A stretch of 6,842 bases of DNA from assembly GCA_026394315.1 (NCBI GenBank), contig JAPKYM010000058.1, positions 1 to 6,842 of the forward strand, read 5' to 3'. Position numbers and translations under genes: made by a program. Shown here in pieces: positions 1-6,072 of this stretch. This DNA is from Candidatus Bathyarchaeota archaeon. Lineage in GTDB: Archaea > Thermoproteota > Bathyarchaeia > 40CM-2-53-6 > RBG-13-38-9. The stretch's first letter is position 1. Every line of letters starts with the position of its first letter. Under the pieces are notes generated by a model. That model searched no databases. It was not told where the DNA came from and saw only the letters and a program-made list of their open reading frames with translations.

Positions 1-2
1 AC

Positions 3-704
3 ATATATAGAGATCACGAGGTGTCGTTGATTGATTCGGCCAGATTGCGGTTGCTAAATTGTGCGATGCAACCTAGTAATTTGCAAAAAGTTTCGACGCG
101 CGATGCCATTGTTTCGTATGGGATTTTGACCGATAAGAGTCTATTAATACAGGGCAAGGCTACCTCTCGGATTGACCATATCGGACTCTCACGACAGGCT
201 GAGATGATCGACGGTGAGATTGAGAGTATCGTTTCCAGCCACCCCGAATTGAGCTGCTTGCTACTCGCGGTCGATGAGTCCGACGCCGAGGCACCCTCAG
301 ACACCGATCGGGGAGAACCCTCAGACCTCTCAGAACCTCTTGAGTTAGACATGGATGACTCATTACCCAATGATTTCAATGAGTTAGGTGGGGGTACGGT
401 AGGGGGGGACTCTAGGGCGGGTGAGATATCATCATATCCCCCCGTGGGTAGAAAAAGTAAAGGTCGACCTCTTGGTTCCAAGAATGTATTGAAATCGTCT
501 AAAAGTCTTGTAAAGTCGTCTAAAAGTTCTCTAAAGTCGTCTAAAAATGTATCGAAAACTCCAAAAAAGCCCATTTTGGAAGTCATTGAAAAACAAGGGA
601 AAAATGCGGTTCGCTCACGGGGGAAATACAAGGGGAAACCTGTTATCAGGATACGTACAGAAGAGGAGATAAAGGGAGTTGGAAACGATGCCAAAATCGA
701 CTAA
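3..704 (+). CDS. Probable terminase small subunit-like DNA-binding protein with AT-hook-like motif and Lys/Ser repeats (5' partial)
   Basis: The frame is open to the left edge, so the true start is probably outside the window. A GTG at 21 would give 227 residues but has no convincing ribosome binding site. Numbering from that GTG, residues 5-50 (ARLRLL, then RDAIVSYGILTDK and QGKATSR) resemble the segment after the helix-turn-helix in phage proteins often encoded just before the large terminase. I recognise this as a pattern, not from a search. Residues 84-122 are acidic and include a PSD repeat from a 10-bp direct repeat (293-302 and 317-326). Residues 147-155 (KGRPLGSKN) resemble an AT-hook. 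Residues 158-178 are KSSK heptads, followed by a basic tail. Known small terminases recognise viral DNA and recruit the large subunit; that role is inferred here from position and basic motifs. It overlaps the next gene by 17 bases. Confidence 0.6.
   Translation: MYRDHEVSLIDSARLRLLNCAMQPSNLQKVSTRDAIVSYGILTDKSLLIQGKATSRIDHIGLSRQAEMIDGEIESIVSSHPELSCLLLAVDESDAEAPSDTDRGEPSDLSEPLELDMDDSLPNDFNELGGGTVGGDSRAGEISSYPPVGRKSKGRPLGSKNVLKSSKSLVKSSKSSLKSSKNVSKTPKKPILEVIEKQGKNAVRSRGKYKGKPVIRIRTEEEIKGVGNDAKID
390..421 (+). other. G-quadruplex-compatible G-tract cluster
   Basis: Four G-runs occur in 32 bases on the coding strand: 5 at 390-394, 7 at 402-408, 3 at 415-417 and 3 at 419-421. The loops between them are 7, 6 and 1 bases, which fits the usual four-run definition. 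The run at 403-409 can instead pair over 7 bases with a C-run at 437-443. The tract encodes a Gly-rich linker, so coding for glycine may be its only reason to exist. Folding is inferred. Confidence 0.4.
492..575 (+). repeat. 21-bp tandem repeat coding for KSSK heptads
   Basis: Three close copies of a 7-codon unit lie at 492-512, 513-533 and 534-554, with a degenerate fourth at 555-575. They encode KSSKSLV, KSSKSSL, KSSKNVS and KTPKKPI. The first five codons are nearly constant (Lys-TCG-TCT-AAA-AGT/AAT) and the last two vary. The unit keeps the reading frame. The product is a strongly basic, probably disordered tail that could bind nucleic acid, which is inference. Confidence 0.85.
674..678 (+). 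promoter_or_regulatory. Ribosome binding site that decides the start of the repeat protein
   Basis: GGGAG ends 9 bases before the ATG at 688. It abuts an in-frame TTG at 679, too close to serve that codon, so the ATG is preferred. It lies inside the end of the preceding gene. Confidence 0.55.
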
Positions 705-996
705 AAAAGGTATTGCTAATCCTTCCAAGGCTCCATCTGTAAAGCGGAAGTATGTGCGGAAGGTAAAGGTTGAGGCAGAGGCTGTAGAGGCTCCTTTGGT
801 AGTTTTAGAGGCTCCTTTGGTAGTTTTAGAGGCTCCTTTGGTAGTTTTAGAAGCTTCTGAGGTAGTTTTAGAAGCTTCTGAGGTAGTTTTAGAAGCTTCT
901 GAGGTAGTTTTAGAGGCTCCTGAGGTGGTGAGGGAAGAGGCTTCTTTGAAGGTGTTGGGGCCGAGGATACGTTATCGAGGGTATGGGGTAAAGTGA
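688..996 (+). CDS. Small protein dominated by 7-residue tandem repeats, unknown function
   Basis: This is a 102-residue protein from the ATG at 688; an in-frame TTG at 679 would add three residues. I do not recognise a family. The N-terminal 30 residues are basic (KSTKKG, then VKRKYVRKVKVE). Next come seven heptads, three of APLVVLE, three of ASEVVLE and one APEVVRE, each flanked by the Glu ending the previous unit, then a degenerate eighth (ASLKVLG). The C-terminus (PRIRYRGYGVK) is basic again. Proline in four units argues against one long coiled coil; an extended or beta-like structure is possible but unproven. The start overlaps the upstream gene, and its TGA overlaps the large terminase GTG by 4 bases, so all three are probably translated from one message. 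No signal peptide or membrane segment is seen. A packaging role is suggested only by position. Confidence 0.7.
   Translation: MPKSTKKGIANPSKAPSVKRKYVRKVKVEAEAVEAPLVVLEAPLVVLEAPLVVLEASEVVLEASEVVLEASEVVLEAPEVVREEASLKVLGPRIRYRGYGVK
787..957 (+). repeat. 21-bp tandem repeat array in AAABBB-C order
   Basis: Type A units at 787-807, 808-828 and 829-849 are identical to each other. Type B units at 850-870, 871-891 and 892-912 are also identical to each other, and differ from A at unit positions 3, 7, 10 and 11. The unit at 913-933 matches A in its first nine bases and B in the next five, then diverges. A degenerate unit lies at 937-957 after one extra codon. All keep the reading frame. Perfect identity within each block suggests recent expansion or slippage. 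Confidence 0.95.
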
Positions 997-2501
997 AGAA
1001 ATTAACAACAGCTGCGGAGCGGATAGAGTTTATAAGGACGTTGAGTCCTAAGGCTCGGAAGGCAGCGTTGTTGTTATTGGACAAGCAGGGGAAGAGTCTT
1101 AAGCTAAACGCAACGTTGAGTCGGCATAGGGCATTGAACAAGTGCATGTATTTCGAGCCTCAGTGGTATCAGCAGAAGGCGATAGATTTGTTATCAGCGG
1201 GCAAGAAGACGGTAGTGATGCAAGGAGGTAATCGCTGTGGAAAGACTGCGTTAGGTGCGGTGGTCATATCTGCGGCTTGTGTAGGTAAGGGTTTTTGGCC
1301 TTGGACATTGGTCAAGGGTGCGGTAAAGAGTCCATTTCCTGAGAAGGACGGGCGGATAAGGATAATCTGTAGGGACTGGGAGCATCATGCTAAAGAGGTA
1401 ATGGTAAATAAGCTGAAGGAGTGGTTTCCGAGCGGATCATATACTACCAAGAAGAACAATGTAGGGATAGATACGTTTTGGTATTTCAAGGAGACGGGCT
1501 GGACGATAGAGTTGATGACACACATACAGGATACGGATAGTCATGAGGGGTGGGATGGGGATATAGTTTGGTTTGACGAGCCGCCTCCGAGGGATAAGTT
1601 CATTGCAAATAAGCGTGGTCTTATTGATAGGTCTGGAGTGGCGTTTTTATCGTTTACGGCAACGTCTGAATCTTGGATGCTTGATGAGATAGTATTGAAT
1701 ACGGACAAGACGATAGGGTGTGTAACGGAGATACCTATGACAGAGAATAAGTATCTTGCAAAGAAGGACATAGAGTCGTTTTCTGCGTTATTGACAGATG
1801 AGGAGCGCATTGCTCGTGTAGATGGAGGGTGGTTGAATCTTGCAGGCTTGGTCTTAAAGGAGTTCAAGAAAGAAGTTCATGTAGTAGAGGAGTTCAAGAT
1901 ACCTAGTGACTGGCCGGTGGTGGTGATGGTTGATATTCACGTTACTACCCCGCAGGCGATAGGGTACTATGCGGTAGATAAGTATAATCGGTGGTATCAG
2001 ATAGATGAAACGTTTGTAAATATGAGTGCTGAGGGGATAGCTGACGATATTATTGAGCATAAGCGTAAGCATGGGTGGCGTATGAAGGAGATATTCATTG
2101 ATCCTCTTGCCAAGGGTGACATGGCTTACGTAAAGAATAGATTAGGCGTAGTTGATGATTCCTTCACGGTGATAAGTAATAAGTTGCGTGGTGAGGGGAT
2201 GTTTCTTTCGGTAGGGTCAAAGGACAAGGACTCAGGAGTCAGAAATCTTCAGCAGTTATTGGTGGGTGTCAATAAAATGCCATCCTTGTATTTCTTTGCC
2301 AGATGTGAGAAGACGATCTGGGAGATACAGAGATGGACGTATGATGATAAGCAGCGTCCGCGAAAAGAAAATGATCATTTTATGGAAAACTTATATCGGA
2401 TGACTTTGACGGGTATTAAGTATCAAGACCCACGAGTCATTAGTGATTATGTAAAGCAGGCGGCTGTAGGGTATAAACCTATGAAAGCGGTAGGGTATTG
2501 A
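993..2501 (+). CDS. terL: Terminase large subunit (DNA-packaging ATPase and nuclease)
   Basis: The large terminase is the packaging motor: its ATPase pumps DNA through the portal and its nuclease cuts the concatemer. The 502-residue product is of normal length. The ATPase half shows an upstream glutamine-containing segment (FEPQWYQQ, 54-61), Walker A GGNRCGKT (78-85), Walker B IVWFDEP (191-197, with D195 and E196) and a TATSES coupling motif (222-227). A linker with GGW and GLV (278-287) leads to the RNase H-like nuclease, whose likely metal-binding acids are D314 (VMVDIH), D370 (IFIDP) and D461 (ENDHFMENLYRM). The final motif usually has DHxxDA; here Asn stands at 466. Start is GTG at 993, overlapping the previous stop, with GAGGG at 977-981 as a plausible binding site. 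ATA is used for 21 of 32 isoleucines, unlike the capsid gene. No frameshift or missing motif is seen. Confidence 0.96.
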   Translation: MKKLTTAAERIEFIRTLSPKARKAALLLLDKQGKSLKLNATLSRHRALNKCMYFEPQWYQQKAIDLLSAGKKTVVMQGGNRCGKTALGAVVISAACVGKGFWPWTLVKGAVKSPFPEKDGRIRIICRDWEHHAKEVMVNKLKEWFPSGSYTTKKNNVGIDTFWYFKETGWTIELMTHIQDTDSHEGWDGDIVWFDEPPPRDKFIANKRGLIDRSGVAFLSFTATSESWMLDEIVLNTDKTIGCVTEIPMTENKYLAKKDIESFSALLTDEERIARVDGGWLNLAGLVLKEFKKEVHVVEEFKIPSDWPVVVMVDIHVTTPQAIGYYAVDKYNRWYQIDETFVNMSAEGIADDIIEHKRKHGWRMKEIFIDPLAKGDMAYVKNRLGVVDDSFTVISNKLRGEGMFLSVGSKDKDSGVRNLQQLLVGVNKMPSLYFFARCEKTIWEIQRWTYDDKQRPRKENDHFMENLYRMTLTGIKYQDPRVISDYVKQAAVGYKPMKAVGY

Positions 2502-2503
2502 TA

Positions 2504-2707
2504 ATGAACAGAAATAATGGTATAGTTATGGGGAAGAGGGTATTACTGAATAGAATGAAGGGTAAGCGACCTGTATCGTCTGATGAGTTTTACGAGCATC
2601 CTATACACAAGCAGACGTGGGGGAATGTTTCTTATGATGCTTATGTTAGAAAGTTCAAGGAGGCACAGGAGAAGATGGTTGAACAGGACATAAGGCAGGT
2701 AATGTAA
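2504..2707 (+). CDS. Small hypothetical protein between terminase and portal
   Basis: This is a 67-residue protein starting at the ATG at 2504, two bases after the terminase stop. An in-frame TTG at 2498 would overlap that stop and add two residues, but the ATG lies about 7 bases after a TAGGGT stretch (2491-2496) and is preferred. I do not recognise it. The first 25 residues are basic (MGKRVLLNRMKGKRP). The rest looks helical and charged (SYDAYVRKFKEAQEKMVEQDIRQ). There is no membrane segment or signal peptide. Its last base is the first base of the portal start codon, so the two are probably coupled. Short unknown genes at this position are common in podovirus-like genomes. A structural or packaging accessory role is inference from position only. 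Confidence 0.75.
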   Translation: MNRNNGIVMGKRVLLNRMKGKRPVSSDEFYEHPIHKQTWGNVSYDAYVRKFKEAQEKMVEQDIRQVM

Positions 2708-4509
2708 TGGATCGGAAGATAGATTTAATAGCTGCTGAGTTATGGAGCAAGAAGGATGATTGGGAAGATTCCCGCACTGCTTTAGAGACGAAGTGGCGCA
2801 AGTGGTACAGGACTTGGAAGATGCTGAAAGACCCTGCAGATAAGCAGAGCAAGTACGAGAGGTCGCAGTATAAGTCACCTGCTACAAAGACAGCGGTTAA
2901 TATGGGCGTGGATAATCTGTTTCATATGCTGTTTGGGGTTGATCCGTTCTTTGACATCTCAGGTCGTCAATTATCTGACATGGACAAGGCCACGCTGGTT
3001 AAGAATTATCTTGAGTATCTATTTGGTAAAGAGCGATGGGCTGCCAAGATGCACCTGTTTATCACAAGTCTGTGTTGGATGGGTACGGGAATAGCAATGG
3101 TCAAGGTGGAACCGCAGCTGGAAACCTCTGTTAATAAACAGCCTGTTATGGATCCGATGTTGGGTATTCCAATAGGTGAGCAATTAGTTGCCAGTGACAC
3201 CAAAATAATCAGACCTGTGACGGATATAGTGGATATTTTTGACTTTGTAATAGAGCCAACGGCGAGAAACATAGCGGAGGCTGAGGGGTGCTTTGTAAAG
3301 GACAGGAAAAGCCGTCAGCAGTTAATGAAGTTTCAGCGAGCGGGTATTATAGATTCAGTCAAAGACATTCCAAAGGCTTCTTCTTCTACCATTGATGAGA
3401 ATTTCGACTACAAGTTAAGCAAGCAGGGATTAAGCTCTACTAATTACAATGATATAGAATTTGCTACATATTGGGGATGGATTGATGAGAATGTACTTAA
3501 AGACGCTGGTTGGAAATATGAGATAGAGGATGGCGGTGCTGAAGTACTGGCAATAATCACTGAGAATACGGTTTTGAAGTGTATCCCTAACCCATTGATT
3601 ACAAAGGAAAGACCGTTTCTTATTGAGAGGTACGAAGAAGTCCCGAACGAGTTTTACGGAATAGGTGTAGCTGAGATAGCTGAAAACTCTCAGGATGCAC
3701 TTGATGGCACTATCAGAAGCCGTATGGATAACAAGGCAATCTCGATTAACCAGATGTTCGGAATCAATGCACAACGCTTAACTCCGGGGCAGGATATAAC
3801 TGATTTCTACCCCGGGAAGAAGATACTGGTAGAGGGCAATGTAAGTGAGATTATACAGGCATTTGCAGTTCCTGACGTTACCAATGGAACATATGCGGAG
3901 TGTCAGGAATTGGAAAGGTATATTCAAGAAGGTACGGGGCTGAACAAGATGATGGGCGGTTTTAATGCCAAGAAGGAGCAGACCGCTACTGAAGCCAGTA
4001 TTGTAACTGGTCAGGGGAGTGTCAGGCTGAAAGTCCTCGCTAAGCGGATTGAAGAGAATGTTATAAAGAACGCTTTAAGGCTGTATTACACTATAGCGAT
4101 TCAGTTTTTGAATACTGAGGAGCAGGTAAGGATTCAGAATGACGGCTCCGATCTCAGTTCGCTCTTGACGATAAACGCTTATGACATGGTAGGGGATTAT
4201 GATTTCGTACCTGTTGGTACGTCTACTATGGCTACAAAGCAGGTCATAGATAAACTTATCATGCTTCTTCAGCAATCGGCGAATCCTTATGATATTCAAT
4301 TGGTTGACAGAGGCTATCTGTACAGAAGGATATACGAGATGAGCGGGCAGAAGGACGGTATGAAGGTGTTTAAGTCTCTTCCGCCAGAGCAGGTTATGGG
4401 TAGTGCCATGATGATGGGTGGTGGCAAGATGGGAAGTCCACCAGCACCTATGAATACTGAGGCTAATAACCCAATGGCTACTATGGGCGGGGGTGCGGTA
4501 ACCGGATGA
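2707..4509 (+). CDS. Portal protein (head-tail connector)
   Basis: The portal forms a ring at one capsid vertex, nucleates assembly with the scaffold, docks the terminase and later joins the tail. The 600-residue product is in the range of podovirus portals. Supporting stretches, recognised from family patterns, are a Trp/Lys-rich helical N-terminus (18-45), SLCWMGTGIAMVKV (121-134) matching the usual glycine-rich turn before a beta strand, RPFLIERYEEVPNEFYGIG (302-320) followed by the helix AEIAENSQDALDGTIRSR (322-339), and TGLNKMMGG plus KEQTATEAS (410-431), the conserved end of the stem and start of the crown helices. Residues 565-600 form a Met/Gly/Pro-rich, probably disordered tail. Start is ATG at 2707, sharing one base with the previous stop; AAGG at 2692-2695 is a modest binding site. 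Its ATGA end overlaps the next start. The family name is secure; the exact subfamily is not. Confidence 0.93.
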   Translation: MDRKIDLIAAELWSKKDDWEDSRTALETKWRKWYRTWKMLKDPADKQSKYERSQYKSPATKTAVNMGVDNLFHMLFGVDPFFDISGRQLSDMDKATLVKNYLEYLFGKERWAAKMHLFITSLCWMGTGIAMVKVEPQLETSVNKQPVMDPMLGIPIGEQLVASDTKIIRPVTDIVDIFDFVIEPTARNIAEAEGCFVKDRKSRQQLMKFQRAGIIDSVKDIPKASSSTIDENFDYKLSKQGLSSTNYNDIEFATYWGWIDENVLKDAGWKYEIEDGGAEVLAIITENTVLKCIPNPLITKERPFLIERYEEVPNEFYGIGVAEIAENSQDALDGTIRSRMDNKAISINQMFGINAQRLTPGQDITDFYPGKKILVEGNVSEIIQAFAVPDVTNGTYAECQELERYIQEGTGLNKMMGGFNAKKEQTATEASIVTGQGSVRLKVLAKRIEENVIKNALRLYYTIAIQFLNTEEQVRIQNDGSDLSSLLTINAYDMVGDYDFVPVGTSTMATKQVIDKLIMLLQQSANPYDIQLVDRGYLYRRIYEMSGQKDGMKVFKSLPPEQVMGSAMMMGGGKMGSPPAPMNTEANNPMATMGGGAVTG

Positions 4510-4766
4510 CACCTGAACAGGAAATGCGACTCATAGCTGAGTGTATGGGAACACAATACGGAGTAGCAATTATTGCCATTTGCGATAGAAAGATAGAAGA
4601 AGTCAAGAACAGCCTGCTTCAGTGTGGTGAAACTTCGGTGAAACGACTTCAGCAGAGTGGAAAAGCATGGCAATCAATAAAGAACACATTTACCAATGCA
4701 GGAATGATAGTAAAACTTGCCGATAATCAGTCTTCGACTGACGGCGATATAGAATCACGCCGATAA
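4506..4766 (+). CDS. Small hypothetical protein between portal and scaffold
   Basis: This is an 86-residue protein whose ATG overlaps the portal stop as ATGA, so translation is probably coupled; no strong binding site is visible apart from a G-run near 4489-4494. I do not recognise a family. Residues 1-45 look helical (TPEQEMRLIAECMGTQYG, then a short hydrophobic stretch AIIAI and charged DRKIEEVKN). The hydrophobic stretch is too short for a membrane anchor. The C-terminus (NQSSTDGDIESRR) is polar. Two cysteines lie near C14 and C26 and another at C40, with no clear metal-binding pattern. Small helical proteins after the portal occur in many podovirus-like genomes, where most are uncharacterised. 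A head or connector role is inferred from position. Confidence 0.75.
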   Translation: MTPEQEMRLIAECMGTQYGVAIIAICDRKIEEVKNSLLQCGETSVKRLQQSGKAWQSIKNTFTNAGMIVKLADNQSSTDGDIESRR

Positions 4767-4768
4767 TC
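4719..4768 (+). repeat. 10-bp direct repeat flanking a short hairpin
   Basis: GCCGATAATC occurs at 4719-4728 and 4759-4768. Between the copies CAGTC (4728-4732) and GACTG (4736-4740) can form a stem, with outer GCCG (4719-4722) and CGGC (4742-4745) also able to pair. No T-run follows, so this is not a typical terminator. It spans the end of the small gene and the short gap before the scaffold. Function is unknown and chance is possible. Confidence 0.4.
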
Positions 4769-4794
4769 CTAAAAAGGACGGCACGGGGGGCATT

Positions 4795-5652
4795 ATGAGT
4801 GAATTAGAAGTCAAAGATGGTGGGGAGAATCAGGAAGTAATAAACGATGACCAGTTTGATGTCGTTGAAGCTACTGACCCTATAGTCTATGATGAGGATG
4901 TTGCTGAACCGGTAAAGGAAACGGAAGAGGTCGTTACTGAGACTATTGTGGAGCCAACAGTCAGTAATGATGAACCTGACGATCCTCGGTTTAAGGGCAA
5001 GAGCAAGCGGGAAATTGAAAGGGCTTATAAAGAAGCCGAACGCAAGATGTCAGAACATGCAAACGAGGTCGGGCTCTACCGAAAGCTGTTTGATGCAAGT
5101 GTACAGCAACATCAGGTAAAGCAAGTCCCTCAAGAGACTGTTGATGATTTCAACGCTCGGTTCTTTGAAAACCCTAAAGAAGTTATGAATGAAATGTATT
5201 CAAGGGCTAAACAGGAGGTTCTTCAGGAGTCCATCGGGCTAATGAATCAGAACCAGAATGTTCAGAAGGCTATGGAGACCTTGCATAATGAGCATCCAGA
5301 CAGGGCTGATATTGTAAATAAACCTGAGTTTCGGGCATGGTTGCAGACCAACATGCCGCCGGGTGTAGCCGCACAGGGCGAAAGCGACCCTATCACTGCG
5401 GCTTATGTATTGAGAAATTACAAGAACAGCATCAGTCAGTTAGCTCGACGGGAGTTTAAGGCGCAGGATTCTATTACAAGAACCCGCACCGCTCCTACAG
5501 TAAGTGTTCCATCTTCTTCAGCCAAGAGTGGTGGTGGGGAAAAAGTATTCAGGCGCACAGAGTTAGCGCAAATGATGCTGAATAACCCACAAGAATACCA
5601 ACAGCGGCAGGGCGAAATTATGAGAGCCTATGCCGAGGGAAGAGTTAAATAG
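4795..5652 (+). CDS. Capsid scaffolding protein
   Basis: Scaffolding proteins guide capsid subunits into a correctly sized procapsid around the portal and then leave. The 285-residue product fits this class. Residues 1-63 are strongly acidic and probably disordered. Residues 66-100 (FKGKSKREIERAYKEAERK and after) form the charged helical segment often seen in podovirus scaffolds. Residues 117-165 look helical and rich in Gln, Asn and Glu. After a Ser/Thr/Gly-rich linker (226-248), the C-terminus carries FRRTELAQMM and EIMRAYAEGRVK (252-285), a recognisable ending of phage scaffolds that may be the coat-binding part. No protease motif is seen, so this is not a protease-scaffold fusion. Start is ATG at 4795, with a run of six G at 4785-4790 four bases upstream and AAGGA at 4774-4778 further away; the G-run is an unusual site. 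Its position just before the capsid genes supports the call. Confidence 0.88.
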   Translation: MSELEVKDGGENQEVINDDQFDVVEATDPIVYDEDVAEPVKETEEVVTETIVEPTVSNDEPDDPRFKGKSKREIERAYKEAERKMSEHANEVGLYRKLFDASVQQHQVKQVPQETVDDFNARFFENPKEVMNEMYSRAKQEVLQESIGLMNQNQNVQKAMETLHNEHPDRADIVNKPEFRAWLQTNMPPGVAAQGESDPITAAYVLRNYKNSISQLARREFKAQDSITRTRTAPTVSVPSSSAKSGGGEKVFRRTELAQMMLNNPQEYQQRQGEIMRAYAEGRVK

Positions 5653-5656
5653 GAGG
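5651..5656 (+). promoter_or_regulatory. Strong Shine-Dalgarno site overlapping the scaffold stop
   Basis: AGGAGG starts within the scaffold TAG stop (5650-5652) and ends 5 bases before the ATG at 5662. The overlap would let a terminating ribosome restart nearby. Confidence 0.85.
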
Positions 5657-5661
5657 ATATT

Positions 5662-6060
5662 ATGGCTTTTGGAACCTCAAAAGGGTCTAAAATAAACTCG
5701 TTTACCGAGTTTCGTGTTCAGGGTGCGGCTACTACCAGTGGTGCAGTTGTTGCCACTTTCACCGTTCCGACTGGTTACAAGGCGATGATTGATGTAAACA
5801 GATGCTATGGTCAGGCTACGGTTGCTATGACTATCACTGATTCCATTACCGACATCAAGGCAGGGACTTTGGTTCTTGGTCAGATCACGATGCCTTATAC
5901 AGCAGCAGCTATTGGTGATGTGGCTATGGCAGTTCCCGGCACTGGTTACGAGCAGGGATATGTAGCGGCAGCAGGGGTGAAGCTCACCTTTACAGTTTCC
6001 ACAACTTCCACAGCAGGGAATGCGAATTTCGTATGTCCTATCATGCTGTGTGATGTGTAA
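5662..6060 (+). CDS. Probable head decoration protein
   Basis: This is a 132-residue protein placed between scaffold and major capsid protein, the position held by decoration protein gpD in lambda. Decoration proteins bind the expanded capsid surface and stabilise it. The sequence is rich in Ala, Thr, Val and Gly, with few long charged stretches. It alternates short hydrophobic strands and turns (VVATFTVPTGYKAMIDV at 29-45, VKLTFTVSTTS at 106-116), suggesting a beta-sandwich-like fold. Three cysteines lie at 48, 125 and 130. There is no signal peptide or membrane segment. I recognise no specific family, so the role rests on position, size and predicted beta content. A head fibre or minor capsid protein are alternatives. 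The start is fixed by AGGAGG five bases upstream. Its TAA stop is part of the next gene's ribosome binding site. Confidence 0.55.
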   Translation: MAFGTSKGSKINSFTEFRVQGAATTSGAVVATFTVPTGYKAMIDVNRCYGQATVAMTITDSITDIKAGTLVLGQITMPYTAAAIGDVAMAVPGTGYEQGYVAAAGVKLTFTVSTTSTAGNANFVCPIMLCDV

Positions 6061-6066
6061 GGAGGT
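6058..6066 (+). promoter_or_regulatory. Full-length Shine-Dalgarno site of the capsid gene, containing the upstream stop codon
   Basis: TAAGGAGGT is complementary over nine bases to the usual bacterial 16S rRNA 3' end and lies 6 bases before the ATG at 6073. Its first three bases are the stop codon of the preceding gene. This fits very high expression of the capsid protein. Confidence 0.9.
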
Positions 6067-6072
6067 ATAACA

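Noticed and set aside
14..694. Long antisense open frame of 226 codons opposite the first gene, with repeated LDDF-like heptads
   Set aside because: The heptads are only the reverse complement of the KSSK repeat, which keeps every frame open because its period is a multiple of three. The sense frame has a recognisable N-terminus and fits the operon.
702..710. A-rich run at the end of the first gene as a possible frameshift site joining it to the repeat protein
   Set aside because: The A-run follows the stop codon, and the next gene has its own ATG and binding site, so ordinary overlapping translation explains the arrangement.
716..1147. Antisense open frame opposite the repeat protein, giving LPKEPLK repeats
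   Set aside because: It is a by-product of the 21-bp array and crosses into the well-supported terminase gene.
1547..1560. Three dense G-runs in the terminase gene
   Set aside because: A fourth run within loop distance is missing, so the usual quadruplex definition is not met.
1983..1988. TATAAT, a perfect -10 promoter hexamer
   Set aside because: No -35-like hexamer lies at the right distance, and it is in the middle of the terminase nuclease domain.
3784..3815. CCGGGG and CCCCGG inverted repeat with a 20-base loop
   Set aside because: The stem is only six pairs, lies inside the portal gene and has no T-run, so neither a terminator nor an operator is supported.
4075..4512. Antisense open frame of 145 codons within the portal gene
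   Set aside because: It lies opposite a clear portal sequence and shows a His/Ser/Tyr-rich composition typical of shadow frames.
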